NCBI GenBank assembly: GCA_003168335.1
Contig: PMSM01000007.1
Location: forward strand, 62,001 to 126,000
Length of the DNA: 64,000 bases
Source: Blastocatellia bacterium
Lineage (GTDB): Bacteria; Acidobacteriota; Blastocatellia; Pyrinomonadales; Pyrinomonadaceae
Reading direction: 5' to 3'
In this document: positions 51,908-60,194 of the stretch, piece after piece
Layout of the letters: the number at the start of each line of letters is the position of its first letter
Position numbering within the stretch: position 1 is the stretch's first letter
The notes under the pieces: model-generated
Told to the model about the DNA's origin: nothing
The model's input: the letters and a program-made list of their open reading frames with translations, nothing else
Databases searched by the model: none
Program-made: the position numbers and the translations under genes

Positions 51908-53635
51908 ATGAAGCAATTCACTGAAGAACAGGTTGAGACTCCGGCCGCTGATGCGATCACGGGCGGCGCTCAGCCGGCCAGCGATAACCTGGCGCCGCTG
52001 CCGGCGGCGGCTGAGCCGCCGGAAATGCGACAAGCCAGAGAATTGGCGAGTCGTTACCGGCTGCCTTTCGTGAATTTGTTGCCACCAGACGGTGCTTCTC
52101 CCATCGACTATGCGTTGCTCAGCGAGCTTCCGGTCGACCTGATGGTGCGCCATCAGTTTGTGCCGCTGCGCCGTGAAAACGGAAAGCTGCACATCGCTAT
52201 GGCCGATCCAACTGACCTGGATCTGCTGGATGATTTAGCCGGCGCGCTCCGTATGCGGTTGGTGCCGCACGTGGCCACTGCCGGCGCGATCGATGTTGTG
52301 TTGCGCAAGGGCGACGCCACCCAGCGGGTGTTGCAGGAAGCGGCTTCCGGTTTTCGCATTTCGCTGGTCCGCGAAACCGAGACCGGCGAGGAAGTTCTCG
52401 ATCTCGACCGGTTGGCGACTGACAGCGAGATGTCGCCGATCATCAAACTGGTCGACACGATCATCTACAACGCGATGGAGTCGCGGGCCTCTGATATTCA
52501 TATCGAAACTCGCGATACTGAGGTGCAGGTAAAATACCGCATCGATGGCGCGCTGTACGCGAAGGTCGATCCGATCGATCTCGCTTATCACCAGACGCTA
52601 ATCTCGCGCATCAAGGTCATGTCGGAGCTCGACATTGCCGAACGCCGCGTGCCGCAGGATGGCCGTTTTCGGGTGCGCTACAAAGGGCGCAACGTTGATT
52701 TCCGCGTCTCGATCATGCCGACCGTGCACGGGGAAGACGCCGTGATTCGTATTCTCGACAAGGAACAGATTAATGAAGAGTTTAAGAATCTGGATCTGAA
52801 TGTTGTCGGTTTTGATCCGGATGATCTGCGAAAGTTTCGTCGTTACATCGCCGAGCCTTACGGCATGGTGCTGGTGACCGGACCGACCGGTTCGGGGAAA
52901 ACGACTACGCTGTATGCCGCGCTAAACGAAATCCGAAACGAAGAAGACAAGATCATTACGATCGAAGACCCGGTCGAATACCAACTGCACGGCATCACAC
53001 AGATTCCGGTGAATGAGAAGAAGGGTTTGACGTTCGCGCGCGGGTTGCGTTCAATCCTGCGCCACGACCCGGACAAGATCATGGTGGGTGAGATTCGCGA
53101 CGAAGAGACGGCTCAGATCGCGATTCAGTCTGCCCTGACCGGACACCTTGTGTTCACCACCGTGCACGCGAACAACGTCATCGACGTCATTGGCCGCTTC
53201 CTGAACATGGGCGTCGAGCCCTACAACTTTGTTTCGTCTTTGAATTGCGTGCTGGCTCAGCGTTTGATTCGGGTGCTCTGTCCGGTTTGCCGTCGTGCTT
53301 TCCATCCTTCCGACACTGAACTGCTCGAATCCGGCTTGCGACCGGAAGAGCATCGTGGCAGTGTCTTTTATGGAAACGTGGGTTGCGATGCGTGCAATCA
53401 CACCGGCTATCGCGGTCGCACGGCGATTCATGAGCTGCTCGATCTCAGCGACAATATTCGCGAGATGATCGTCGAGCGTCGCCCCGGCTCGGAAGTTCGC
53501 CGCGCAGCCGAGGCTGAAGGCCTGACCAGTTTGCGCGAATCCGCCCTGAAGAAAGTCTTTTCCGGCGTTTCGACACTGCATGAAATTAATCGCGTCACCT
53601 TTGTTGAGGAAGTGAATCTAAGTGGTCCGCGTTAG
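51908..53635 (+). CDS. gspE: Type II secretion/pilus assembly ATPase GspE
   Basis: 575 residues from ATG 51908; a frame start at 51857 would translate a palindrome. The N1 domain is at about 50-150 and the ATPase after 190. Walker A is VTGPTGSGKTTTLYAALNEI, the Asp box follows at IITIEDPVEYQL, and Walker B is DPDKIMVGEIRDEETA. The tetracysteine zinc site is CPVCRRAF...CDACNHTGYRGR. It powers pseudopilus assembly from the cytoplasm. Second gene of the operon. Confidence 0.95.
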   Translation: MKQFTEEQVETPAADAITGGAQPASDNLAPLPAAAEPPEMRQARELASRYRLPFVNLLPPDGASPIDYALLSELPVDLMVRHQFVPLRRENGKLHIAMADPTDLDLLDDLAGALRMRLVPHVATAGAIDVVLRKGDATQRVLQEAASGFRISLVRETETGEEVLDLDRLATDSEMSPIIKLVDTIIYNAMESRASDIHIETRDTEVQVKYRIDGALYAKVDPIDLAYHQTLISRIKVMSELDIAERRVPQDGRFRVRYKGRNVDFRVSIMPTVHGEDAVIRILDKEQINEEFKNLDLNVVGFDPDDLRKFRRYIAEPYGMVLVTGPTGSGKTTTLYAALNEIRNEEDKIITIEDPVEYQLHGITQIPVNEKKGLTFARGLRSILRHDPDKIMVGEIRDEETAQIAIQSALTGHLVFTTVHANNVIDVIGRFLNMGVEPYNFVSSLNCVLAQRLIRVLCPVCRRAFHPSDTELLESGLRPEEHRGSVFYGNVGCDACNHTGYRGRTAIHELLDLSDNIREMIVERRPGSEVRRAAEAEGLTSLRESALKKVFSGVSTLHEINRVTFVEEVNLSGPR

Positions 53636-53815
53636 GCAAGCGGCCTCCTCTAAGGGTAAGATGTTGCACCAGTCGTTAGTCTCCTGTCCCCTTAAAATAG
53701 GCCTGCTTTTCTGTTAGACTGCTTGAGTTTTTGGCATTGCGGAACTGGTTCAGGCTGTTCGCGTGTAATGAGCAAGACACCCGAACTTTTCAAGTCGTTC
53801 CGAAAGGGTTCAATT

Positions 53816-56545
53816 ATGAAATCAAGAAACCGTTGGCACTCGATTGTCGCGCTCGTCATCGTCACCTGCATGCTGGCCGTGCCGGTGAGCGCCCTTGGGA
53901 AAAAGGGGAAAGACAACTTCAACCGCGGGATGAAGTACGAGCAGGCACAGCAATGGGAGAAAGCCGCGCAGGAGTTCACGCTGGCGGTCGCCGCCGATCC
54001 GTCGAACGTGGATTATCAACTCCACTTTCGGCGCGCGGTCTTCAACGCCTCGCAGGTGTTCATGCAGCAGGGGCGGTCGCTGGCAGAGCAACGCGACTAT
54101 GTCGGTGCGTACAACGCGTTTCGCCAGGCCCTGGGTTACGATCCGGTAAACCAACTGGCGGTTTCAGAAATGGAAAGAATGGTGCGACTGCAGGAAGTCA
54201 AAGAAGGGAAGACTTCGCCGGCTGGTGCAAACGACGGGGCCTCGAAACCCTCACAGCCTGACGGCGCCGGAACTCCACCCCTGTCTTCGACGGCGCGTCC
54301 GCAAGACACAGCAGTCTTGACACCACAAGAGACGCCGCGCGTGATTCTTTTCAATATGGATCTGAAACAGTTTATTCGCAAGATGGCTGATGAGCTAAAC
54401 CTCAACGTGATCTTTGATCGGCAGTCTTTCGTCACGCCACGAAATATCGATGTCAATCTTCGCGACGTGACGGCTGCAAAGGCGCTGGACTACGTCTTTT
54501 TGCAAGAAAATCTGTTCTTTCAAAAGCTGGATCGCCGCACCATTCTGGTCGCTGATCAAGCTCGCCGTCAGCAGTATCAGCAATTGGTGGTGCGCACCTT
54601 CTACCTTTCAAATGCCAAACCTTCAAGAGCGAAGGAAGTGATTACCCAGGCCTTGCCGGCATCCGTCGGACGACCGCAGTCTATTACCGTAATAGACGAA
54701 GACACCAACAGTTTAACGGTGCGCGACACGGCCGAGAATGTTCAGCTCATCGGCGAGCTGATCAGAAGCATCGACAAGGATCGCGCCGAGGTCGTGATGG
54801 ATGTGAACATCTACGAAGTGTCGCGATCCAACTTGCTGCAATTGGGAAATCAGATGGGAAGCGGCACCTTCAATCTGGGTGGCTCGCCCGGGTTGGCGGT
54901 TCTCACCTCAAACGGCACGACGAGTAATAGCACGGGCGTGAATCTGAGCAGCCTGGTCGGTCTCACTCCTACGGGCGCAGCGGCGGCCCTGGTGATTCCG
55001 TCCTCGGTGCTTACTGCCTTTCAGAGCAAGAACAACTCCAAGTTGCTCGCCTCGACACAGATCCATGCATTTAATAATGAAGAGTCCACTGCCCGCATCG
55101 GCCAACGGGTACCAGTGCAGACGGCGCAACAGTATCCGTTTGGCGTCCAGACAGGAACCACGACCAATACGCAGACGGGATTTCCTTCTGGAGGCTTTCC
55201 GGTAATCAACTATGAGCCGACCGGTTTGACCTTGAGCTTTACGCCCATCGTTTTTCCCAATCTCGATGTGCAGGTCAAGATGAAAATCGAGTCGAAGGAT
55301 GTAAGCGGAGCCAGCTCGCTGACGCCGACCTTCACCGAGCGCACTATCACCGGGACGGCGCGGGTCCAGAACAACCGCACGATGATGCTGGCGAGCGTAA
55401 CGCAAGACGTGCAATCGGATGGACGCCAGGGATTACCGTTTATAAGCGGACTTCCCATTCTCGGTCGATTCTTCACTTCGCCGACTAAGGATAATCGGCA
55501 GGTAGACATTGTCATCGCCGTAACGCCTCGGGTACTGCGGGCTCCGGCGGTCACCCCACGCGACGAAGAGATGAGGCCCAGCGGGACGCTGACCTCGCCG
55601 ACGACGGGCTCGATCGCCACGATGCTGCAGGAAAACGCCCGCGAAGAGCAGCAGTATGCTGCCGCGCGGAGAATTCCAAAGGACGTCACGCTGCAATTGC
55701 CCAACGCGCCGGCGACCTATGAACCGGCGGCGCTCGCCGTTAATCAGTCCAGCGCTGATCCGACTAAGCCGGTTGATACTACGGCCACGCAAGTCGCGTC
55801 GGTCTCGCAGAGCAATAGCGTAGCGCCGCCGCAGACACAGACCGTCGCTTTAACGGCACCGGCCAAACAGAACGAAGTCGCCGGTGGATCGACGGACCCG
55901 GCAATGCCTCAGCCCAAATCTTTGGCCGTCACCTCTCAAGGTGGGCCGCCGCCGCCGCAGAAGATGGATGTAGCCAGTGCGCTCAAGAGTATCGTGTCGC
56001 CAACCACTACCGTCACCGGAACCGCGGCGACCACGAAGCAGGACGCAACGTTGACCCCGGTCAGCGAACAACTTGCGCCAAAGAGCGAGCAGACCGACAC
56101 GAGCGCCAAGCCTAATGAGTCAGCAGCCGGCATTGTCGAGTTGACCCTTGCTCCCGGGCAAAGCGAAATGCGAGTGGGCGAGAAGCGGCAACTCGCCTTG
56201 GCAGTAAGAACTGGCGCGCCGCTGGGACTCGCAGTAGTGACCCTTCGTTTCGATCCGCATGTGATCAAAGTCAGCTCTGTTACCGCGGGCAGTCTCTTCG
56301 CGAATGCGAAGACCGCGCCGGCTTTGACACAGTCAATGGATCAGAACGGCATGTTGCTGGTTTCATTAGCGCCGGCCGCCGGCTCGCCCGTTAATGGCGC
56401 AGGTGTCTTGCTCAACATTGAATTCGAAGCCATCGCAGCCGGTGACAGCTTGCTGGCCTTTGATCTGGCGAACGTGCACCTGGTAGCGAGCGATGGCCGC
56501 AATATTCTGCTTCAGGTCGAGCCAGTTAAGTTGACGGTGAAGTAG
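53816..56545 (+). CDS. gspD: Secretin with TPR and cohesin-like domains (GspD/PilQ-type)
   Basis: 909 residues from ATG 53816, preceded by AAAGGG. Signal peptide VALVIVTCMLAVPVSA, a TPR-like region about 25-120, then a secretin N-domain (DLKQFIRKMADELNLNVIFD) and repeats, and the outer-membrane secretin core (about 340-610) with VPVQTAQQYPFG, GRQGLPFISGLPILGRFFTS and VDIVIAVTPRVL. After a long Thr/Pro/Ala linker (620-770) comes a cohesin-like beta sandwich (about 775-909: ELTLAPGQSEMRVGEKRQLA, VVTLRFDPHVIKVSSVTAGS). It forms the outer-membrane pore of this system; the fused cohesin domain may bind a surface partner. Confidence 0.9.
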   Translation: MKSRNRWHSIVALVIVTCMLAVPVSALGKKGKDNFNRGMKYEQAQQWEKAAQEFTLAVAADPSNVDYQLHFRRAVFNASQVFMQQGRSLAEQRDYVGAYNAFRQALGYDPVNQLAVSEMERMVRLQEVKEGKTSPAGANDGASKPSQPDGAGTPPLSSTARPQDTAVLTPQETPRVILFNMDLKQFIRKMADELNLNVIFDRQSFVTPRNIDVNLRDVTAAKALDYVFLQENLFFQKLDRRTILVADQARRQQYQQLVVRTFYLSNAKPSRAKEVITQALPASVGRPQSITVIDEDTNSLTVRDTAENVQLIGELIRSIDKDRAEVVMDVNIYEVSRSNLLQLGNQMGSGTFNLGGSPGLAVLTSNGTTSNSTGVNLSSLVGLTPTGAAAALVIPSSVLTAFQSKNNSKLLASTQIHAFNNEESTARIGQRVPVQTAQQYPFGVQTGTTTNTQTGFPSGGFPVINYEPTGLTLSFTPIVFPNLDVQVKMKIESKDVSGASSLTPTFTERTITGTARVQNNRTMMLASVTQDVQSDGRQGLPFISGLPILGRFFTSPTKDNRQVDIVIAVTPRVLRAPAVTPRDEEMRPSGTLTSPTTGSIATMLQENAREEQQYAAARRIPKDVTLQLPNAPATYEPAALAVNQSSADPTKPVDTTATQVASVSQSNSVAPPQTQTVALTAPAKQNEVAGGSTDPAMPQPKSLAVTSQGGPPPPQKMDVASALKSIVSPTTTVTGTAATTKQDATLTPVSEQLAPKSEQTDTSAKPNESAAGIVELTLAPGQSEMRVGEKRQLALAVRTGAPLGLAVVTLRFDPHVIKVSSVTAGSLFANAKTAPALTQSMDQNGMLLVSLAPAAGSPVNGAGVLLNIEFEAIAAGDSLLAFDLANVHLVASDGRNILLQVEPVKLTVK

Positions 56546-57282
56546 TGACAAGGAAGAGAGGCGGAGATATGGAGACGCGGAGACGCGGTGAAACTTTTTT
56601 CTCCGCGTCTCCGCGTCTCCGCGTCTCCGTGTCTCATCAGGGCTTCTCGCTGATAGAGTTGGTGATCACGATCACCGTGCTTGCCATTCTCACTCTCGGC
56701 GTCGTGCCTCTTGCTCAGGTAGCGGTCAAGCGACAGAAAGAGCAGGAACTGCGCGAGTCGCTGCGCGAAATGCGCGAAGCGATCGATCAGTTTCACCGGG
56801 AGGCTTTGGCCGGCGCGCAAATGCAAGCTAATCAACAGCAGGGGCAGACAACGACAACGCCCAATCAGCCCAACCCGAACCAGCAAAATCAGCCGCCGAA
56901 TATATTCGGCGATCCGCGCGTCCGGGTTGCGATCACCGACCAGACAATTTTCACGGCGGACAACATTGATCGCTATCCGCCTGATTTGGACACGCTCGTT
57001 AAGGGCGTCAGCGTGCTGCCCATAACCGCCGGAGGACTGGGTGGGCGTGGCAATGCGAATGTGACGGCGCTTCAGGCAACCAGCGAAGCGGCCCCGATTC
57101 CGAAGACCAAAGTTTATCTGCGCCGGATCCCGGTTGATCCAATGACCGGCAAAGCCGATTGGGTATTTCGCTCTTGTTACGATCCTTCGGACTCAACCTC
57201 TACGGGCGGGGAAAACGTTTTCGACGTCCACTCGAAATCGGAAGGTAAGGCATTGAATGGAGAGAAGTACAGTGACTGGTGA
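56545..57282 (+). CDS. Type II pseudopilin (GspG-like), leader partly repeat-derived
   Basis: 245 residues; a GTG overlaps the secretin TAG, with an ATG at 56569 as alternative. The prepilin peptidase site is at G33/F34 (SHQGFSLIELVITITVLAIL) with the required Glu at +5. The processed body is helical, then has VKRQKEQELRESLREMREAI, and a C-terminal PVDPMTGKADWVFRSCYDPS loop as in GspG. Residues about 9-31 of the leader are encoded by a perfect octamer inverted repeat (GGAGACGC/GCGTCTCC). The leader is unusually long. Confidence 0.85.
   Translation: MTRKRGGDMETRRRGETFFSASPRLRVSVSHQGFSLIELVITITVLAILTLGVVPLAQVAVKRQKEQELRESLREMREAIDQFHREALAGAQMQANQQQGQTTTTPNQPNPNQQNQPPNIFGDPRVRVAITDQTIFTADNIDRYPPDLDTLVKGVSVLPITAGGLGGRGNANVTALQATSEAAPIPKTKVYLRRIPVDPMTGKADWVFRSCYDPSDSTSTGGENVFDVHSKSEGKALNGEKYSDW
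56553..56635 (+). repeat. Octamer inverted repeat inside the pseudopilin leader
   Basis: GGAGACGC tandem units at 56571-56588 pair with GCGTCTCC tandem units at 56601-56635 around a short loop (GTGAAACTTTTTT). The whole element is translated in frame. Confidence 0.9.
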
Positions 57283-57745
57283 GAACAGTAAGCAGAAGGC
57301 AGTAAGCAGTAAGCAGACAGGGCTAAGCCGCAGAGTGCTGCCTACTGCCGCCTGCCTACTGCCTTCTAATTCCCGAGGTTTCACCCTCCTCGAACTAATG
57401 ATCGTTATTTCGATCATCATCATTCTGGCGTCCGTGGCGTTGCCGCAATATCAAAAGACAATCATGCACGCGCGTGAGACGGTTCTGCACGACGACCTTT
57501 TCAGGATGCGGTCGTTACTCGATCAGTACGCGGCAGACAAAGGCAAACTACCGCAATCGCTCGATGATCTCGTCTCTGAGCATTACTTGCGCGAGATTCC
57601 GAAAGACCCGATTACCGACAACAAGGATTGGACGGTAGTGACCGGCGATGATCCCTACTCGACTGAAGGCTCGAGCGGAGTTACCGACGTGCACAGTTCA
57701 TCGGGCGACACTTCGACTGAAGGCACGCCATATAGTGAATGGTGA
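57257..57745 (+). CDS. Second type II pseudopilin, leader partly repeat-derived
   Basis: 162 residues from ATG 57257, overlapping the first pseudopilin by 26 bp. The cleavage site is G41/F42 (SRGFTLLELMIVISIIIILA) with Glu at +5. The mature part has a pilin body and ends with LREIPKDPITDNKDWTVVTG and DDPYSTEG, a GspG-like C-terminus. Residues 10-37 of the leader are encoded by a heptamer inverted repeat at 57284-57367. The frame is kept by the repeat on both sides. Confidence 0.83.
   Translation: MERSTVTGENSKQKAVSSKQTGLSRRVLPTAACLLPSNSRGFTLLELMIVISIIIILASVALPQYQKTIMHARETVLHDDLFRMRSLLDQYAADKGKLPQSLDDLVSEHYLREIPKDPITDNKDWTVVTGDDPYSTEGSSGVTDVHSSSGDTSTEGTPYSEW
57284..57367 (+). repeat. Heptamer inverted repeat inside the second pseudopilin leader
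   Basis: Left arm 57284-57325 in 7-bp steps (AGCAGAA, GGCAGTA) and right arm 57337-57367 inverse (CTACTGCCTTCT end). It begins one base after the stop codon of the first pseudopilin. The unit vocabulary is the same as at 42574 and 11181. Confidence 0.9.
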
Positions 57746-57748
57746 AGA

Positions 57749-57837
57749 CGTCAGTCGTTAGTAATCAGTCAGTTGGTACGACAATTAGCAACTGACTACT
57801 AAACCAATCTGAAATTTGAAATCAGAAATCCAGAGAA
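57749..57837. repeat. Two short heptamer repeats before the PilM-like gene
   Basis: 57749-57804 is an inverted repeat with 7-bp steps (ATCAGTC, AGTTGGT; inverse CAACTGACTACTAA). 57810-57837 is a direct heptamer run (TGAAATT, TGAAATC, then AGAAATC). The first starts three bases after the pseudopilin stop, and the second ends six bases before the ATG. Confidence 0.75.
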
Positions 57838-57843
57838 TCTTCG

Positions 57844-58788
57844 ATGCCCGCGAACCCCCTCGATAAACTTCTGAAGCCTCGTTTTCCCTCCTGCGCTGTC
57901 GGTATCGATAGTGGCGCCGCCTCAGCGGTGCAACTGGATCGGGTTCGCGGCGGATTCGTCGTGAAACGCGCAGCCTCGGTCCACCTGCCGTCGGATTTGG
58001 TGCGCGCGAGCTTCGATGAAAGTAATATCGCGGACCCGGCAGAGTTAACCAGGGCCCTCTCTGATCTGCTGGCCGGCGCCGGCCTGCTCCGCCAGCGCAA
58101 ATGGTCGGTGACCCTGCCCGAAACCTCTATCCGCGCCGCGGTGTTGGCACTGGAAGGGGTAGCCAGTTCACGCCGCGAGTTGGAAGAAGTGCTCGAGTGG
58201 AAAATAGAGCGCAGCTTTGGCGCGCCCTTGTCTGAACTGCGCGTGTCCCGCGAGCAGCTGGCGCCCGACGCTCAAAGACAGTCGCGCTATCTGATCACTG
58301 CGGTGCGGCTCTCGGTACTGGCGGAATATGAGGCAGTTTTCGCTGCCCTGGGATGGCAAGCCGGCTTGATCTTGCCTCGTCACGCGGGTGAAGAACAGTG
58401 GTTGCGAAATGGCCATCACGGCGATGGCTTGTTGCTGACCGCGCATGAGGAGGGCTTCACGGCAGTGCTTATGCGCAACAACCAGCCCATCACTTTGCGG
58501 GCAGTTTTTTGTGAGGCCGAGGAGTGTGACGACGAACTTCATCGCGTGCTACTGTTCTACCGCGAACGCTCGGGATCTACTGGACCAGGCGATGGTGCCG
58601 CAGTCGATCGATTATTGGTAGTCGGCGATTGGTTGGACAAACAAAGGGTCGTCGCCATTGCGCAAGAGACATTGGGAGTAAACTTGAAGCCACTGAACGC
58701 CGCGGACGTCGGACTGGCTATTCCCCCTGGCGATTTGGCCTTCGATACTATTGCCGCGCCGGCCGGCCTGGCTAGTCTGGCATGGTAA
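57844..58788 (+). CDS. PilM/GspL-like actin-fold assembly protein
   Basis: 314 residues starting MPANPLDKLLKPRFPSCAVG. The ASKHA-type start IDSGAASAVQLDRVRGGFVV, VTLPETSIRAAVLALEGVAS and EVLEWKIERSFGAPLSELRV match PilM/GspL-like cytoplasmic assembly factors. The C-terminus ends in DVGLAIPPGDLAFDTIAAPA. It should dock to an inner-membrane PilN/GspM-type partner, which is not encoded here. Followed by a hairpin terminator, so it closes the operon. Confidence 0.78.
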   Translation: MPANPLDKLLKPRFPSCAVGIDSGAASAVQLDRVRGGFVVKRAASVHLPSDLVRASFDESNIADPAELTRALSDLLAGAGLLRQRKWSVTLPETSIRAAVLALEGVASSRRELEEVLEWKIERSFGAPLSELRVSREQLAPDAQRQSRYLITAVRLSVLAEYEAVFAALGWQAGLILPRHAGEEQWLRNGHHGDGLLLTAHEEGFTAVLMRNNQPITLRAVFCEAEECDDELHRVLLFYRERSGSTGPGDGAAVDRLLVVGDWLDKQRVVAIAQETLGVNLKPLNAADVGLAIPPGDLAFDTIAAPAGLASLAW

Positions 58789-58833
58789 AGAGAAATATAG
58801 GACCGATATAACCTATTGGGCCTATATTTCTCT
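58789..58833 (+). terminator. Hairpin at the end of the secretion operon
   Basis: AGAGAAATATAGG (58789-58801) pairs with CCTATATTTCTCT (58821-58833), a 13-bp stem with a 19-nt loop, immediately after the stop codon. The loop (GATATAACCTATTGGG) also carries internal repeats. Confidence 0.65.
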
Positions 58834-58881
58834 CTGAAACTTTCCCTGCTCTGACGACGTAAAACCGGAGCAATTGCAACG

Positions 58882-59484
58882 ATGAGCGCAGCGATTTCGA
58901 TAGCAAAACTCGGCGCCCTGGCTGATGGCGAGTTGGTTCAGAGTGCACTCGCCGGTCGCGAAACGTCGTTTGAAGAACTGGTGCGCCGGTATCAGCGGCC
59001 CATCGCGGCGTACGTGTATCGCATGGTCGGCGACTATGATGCGGCGCTCGATTTGACGCAGGAAGTCTTTATCAAGGTTTACAAGTCGCTGACGCGCTAT
59101 CGTTCCGAGTTCAAGTTCTCTACCTGGATCTACAAGATTGCGCACAACGCCGCGATCGATCATCTGCGCCGCCACGCCGTGCGCGAGCACTCGTTGACCA
59201 CGGGAATTGACGGCGAGCACCGGGAAATTTCAATCGAGAGCCGCCGCCTTACGCCTGAGCAGGAAAGCGAACGAAAGGAACGAGTTTCCGAAATTGAATC
59301 CGTAGTGCAATTGCTGCCGGCTGCGTATCGTGAGTTGATCGTGCTGAGACATTCGCAGGATTTGAGCTATGACGAAATTGCCGAGGTCACAGGTCTCCCT
59401 CTCGGTACCGTCAAGAACCGTCTGTTCCGCGCGCGGGAAGCCATGCGCGATCATCTGCTTCAGCGGGGTATTACCAGTCCGTAG
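58882..59484 (+). CDS. ECF RNA polymerase sigma factor (module 2, RpoE-like)
   Basis: 200 residues. Region 2: FEELVRRYQRPIAAYVYRMV, GDYDAALDLTQEVFIKVYKS, KFSTWIYKIAHNAAIDHLRR. Region 4: LPAAYRELIVLRHSQDLSYD then EIAEVTGLPLGTVKNRLFRA. It is followed by a zinc-finger anti-sigma gene and a bactofilin-like membrane protein. The gap between sigma and anti-sigma holds a REP-like inverted repeat (59486-59567). Confidence 0.95.
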   Translation: MSAAISIAKLGALADGELVQSALAGRETSFEELVRRYQRPIAAYVYRMVGDYDAALDLTQEVFIKVYKSLTRYRSEFKFSTWIYKIAHNAAIDHLRRHAVREHSLTTGIDGEHREISIESRRLTPEQESERKERVSEIESVVQLLPAAYRELIVLRHSQDLSYDEIAEVTGLPLGTVKNRLFRAREAMRDHLLQRGITSP

Positions 59485-59485
59485 C

Positions 59486-59567
59486 GTGTCCGACAAACTT
59501 TCGGTTTGTCGCTTGTTTAGAAATGAGTCTGACGTGCGGAAACGACAAGCTGAAGTTTGTCGGACAT
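59486..59567. repeat. REP-like inverted repeat between sigma and anti-sigma genes
   Basis: GTGTCCGACAAACTTTCGG and following bases at 59486-59512, inverse at about 59543-59567. Each half is itself a hairpin (GACAAACTTTCGGTTTGTC; CGACAAGCTGAAGTTTGTCG), a REPIN-type doublet. Confidence 0.75.
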
Positions 59568-59585
59568 AAGGCGAAGACAACTTCT

Positions 59586-60173
59586 ATGAAGGCTCCAACC
59601 ATTGATAGGCAGGGATGCCAACTCGAGGAAGTGGCTGCTTATCTCGACGGCGAGTTAAGTGGAGCCGCGTTGGAGACTTTCGAGGCGCACTTGAAACAGT
59701 GTGCCGATTGCGCCACCGAACTCCGCGGGCAGCGGCAACTGCTTTGCACCTTGGACCTCGCTTTTAATGAGTCGCGTTCTTTCGAGTTGCCCCATAACTT
59801 TACGCGAGTGGTTGCGGCGCATGCCGAAAATGATCTGGGTGGAATGCGCAAGAAGAGCGAGCGCCGGCGCGCTTTTCAATTGTGCGCAATTCTGGCGCTG
59901 GTTTCTTTTGCCTTGCTGGGCGCCGCTATGCGCACACTGGTTTTTGATCCGGTCCGGTCTTTTCTCCGCGTCACCGGAAGCCTGCTTAATCTTCTGTGGC
60001 AGACGCTCTACGATGCCGGCACCGGCGTAGGCGTAATCGTTCGCGTCGTCGGACGCGGGGCCGTTCCTGGTCCGCATGGCTGGTGGTTGTTCGTGGCCCT
60101 GGCTTTTATCATCTCGCTTGCTCTGCTTCCTTTTCTGATTGCCAGATATCATCGCGCACAAATCATTGAATAG
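59586..60173 (+). CDS. Zinc-finger anti-sigma factor (module 2)
   Basis: 195 residues from ATG 59586. The anti-sigma zinc motif is H35-x3-C39-x2-C42 (FEAHLKQCADC), preceded by LEEVAAYLDGELSGAALETF. After a linker there are two membrane helices (about 97-117 and 168-190) with a short loop. It should sequester the upstream sigma factor at the inner membrane until a signal breaks the interaction. The downstream bactofilin-like gene begins 21 bp later. Confidence 0.9.
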   Translation: MKAPTIDRQGCQLEEVAAYLDGELSGAALETFEAHLKQCADCATELRGQRQLLCTLDLAFNESRSFELPHNFTRVVAAHAENDLGGMRKKSERRRAFQLCAILALVSFALLGAAMRTLVFDPVRSFLRVTGSLLNLLWQTLYDAGTGVGVIVRVVGRGAVPGPHGWWLFVALAFIISLALLPFLIARYHRAQIIE

Positions 60174-60194
60174 GAGACCGAAAATTCTATTCAA

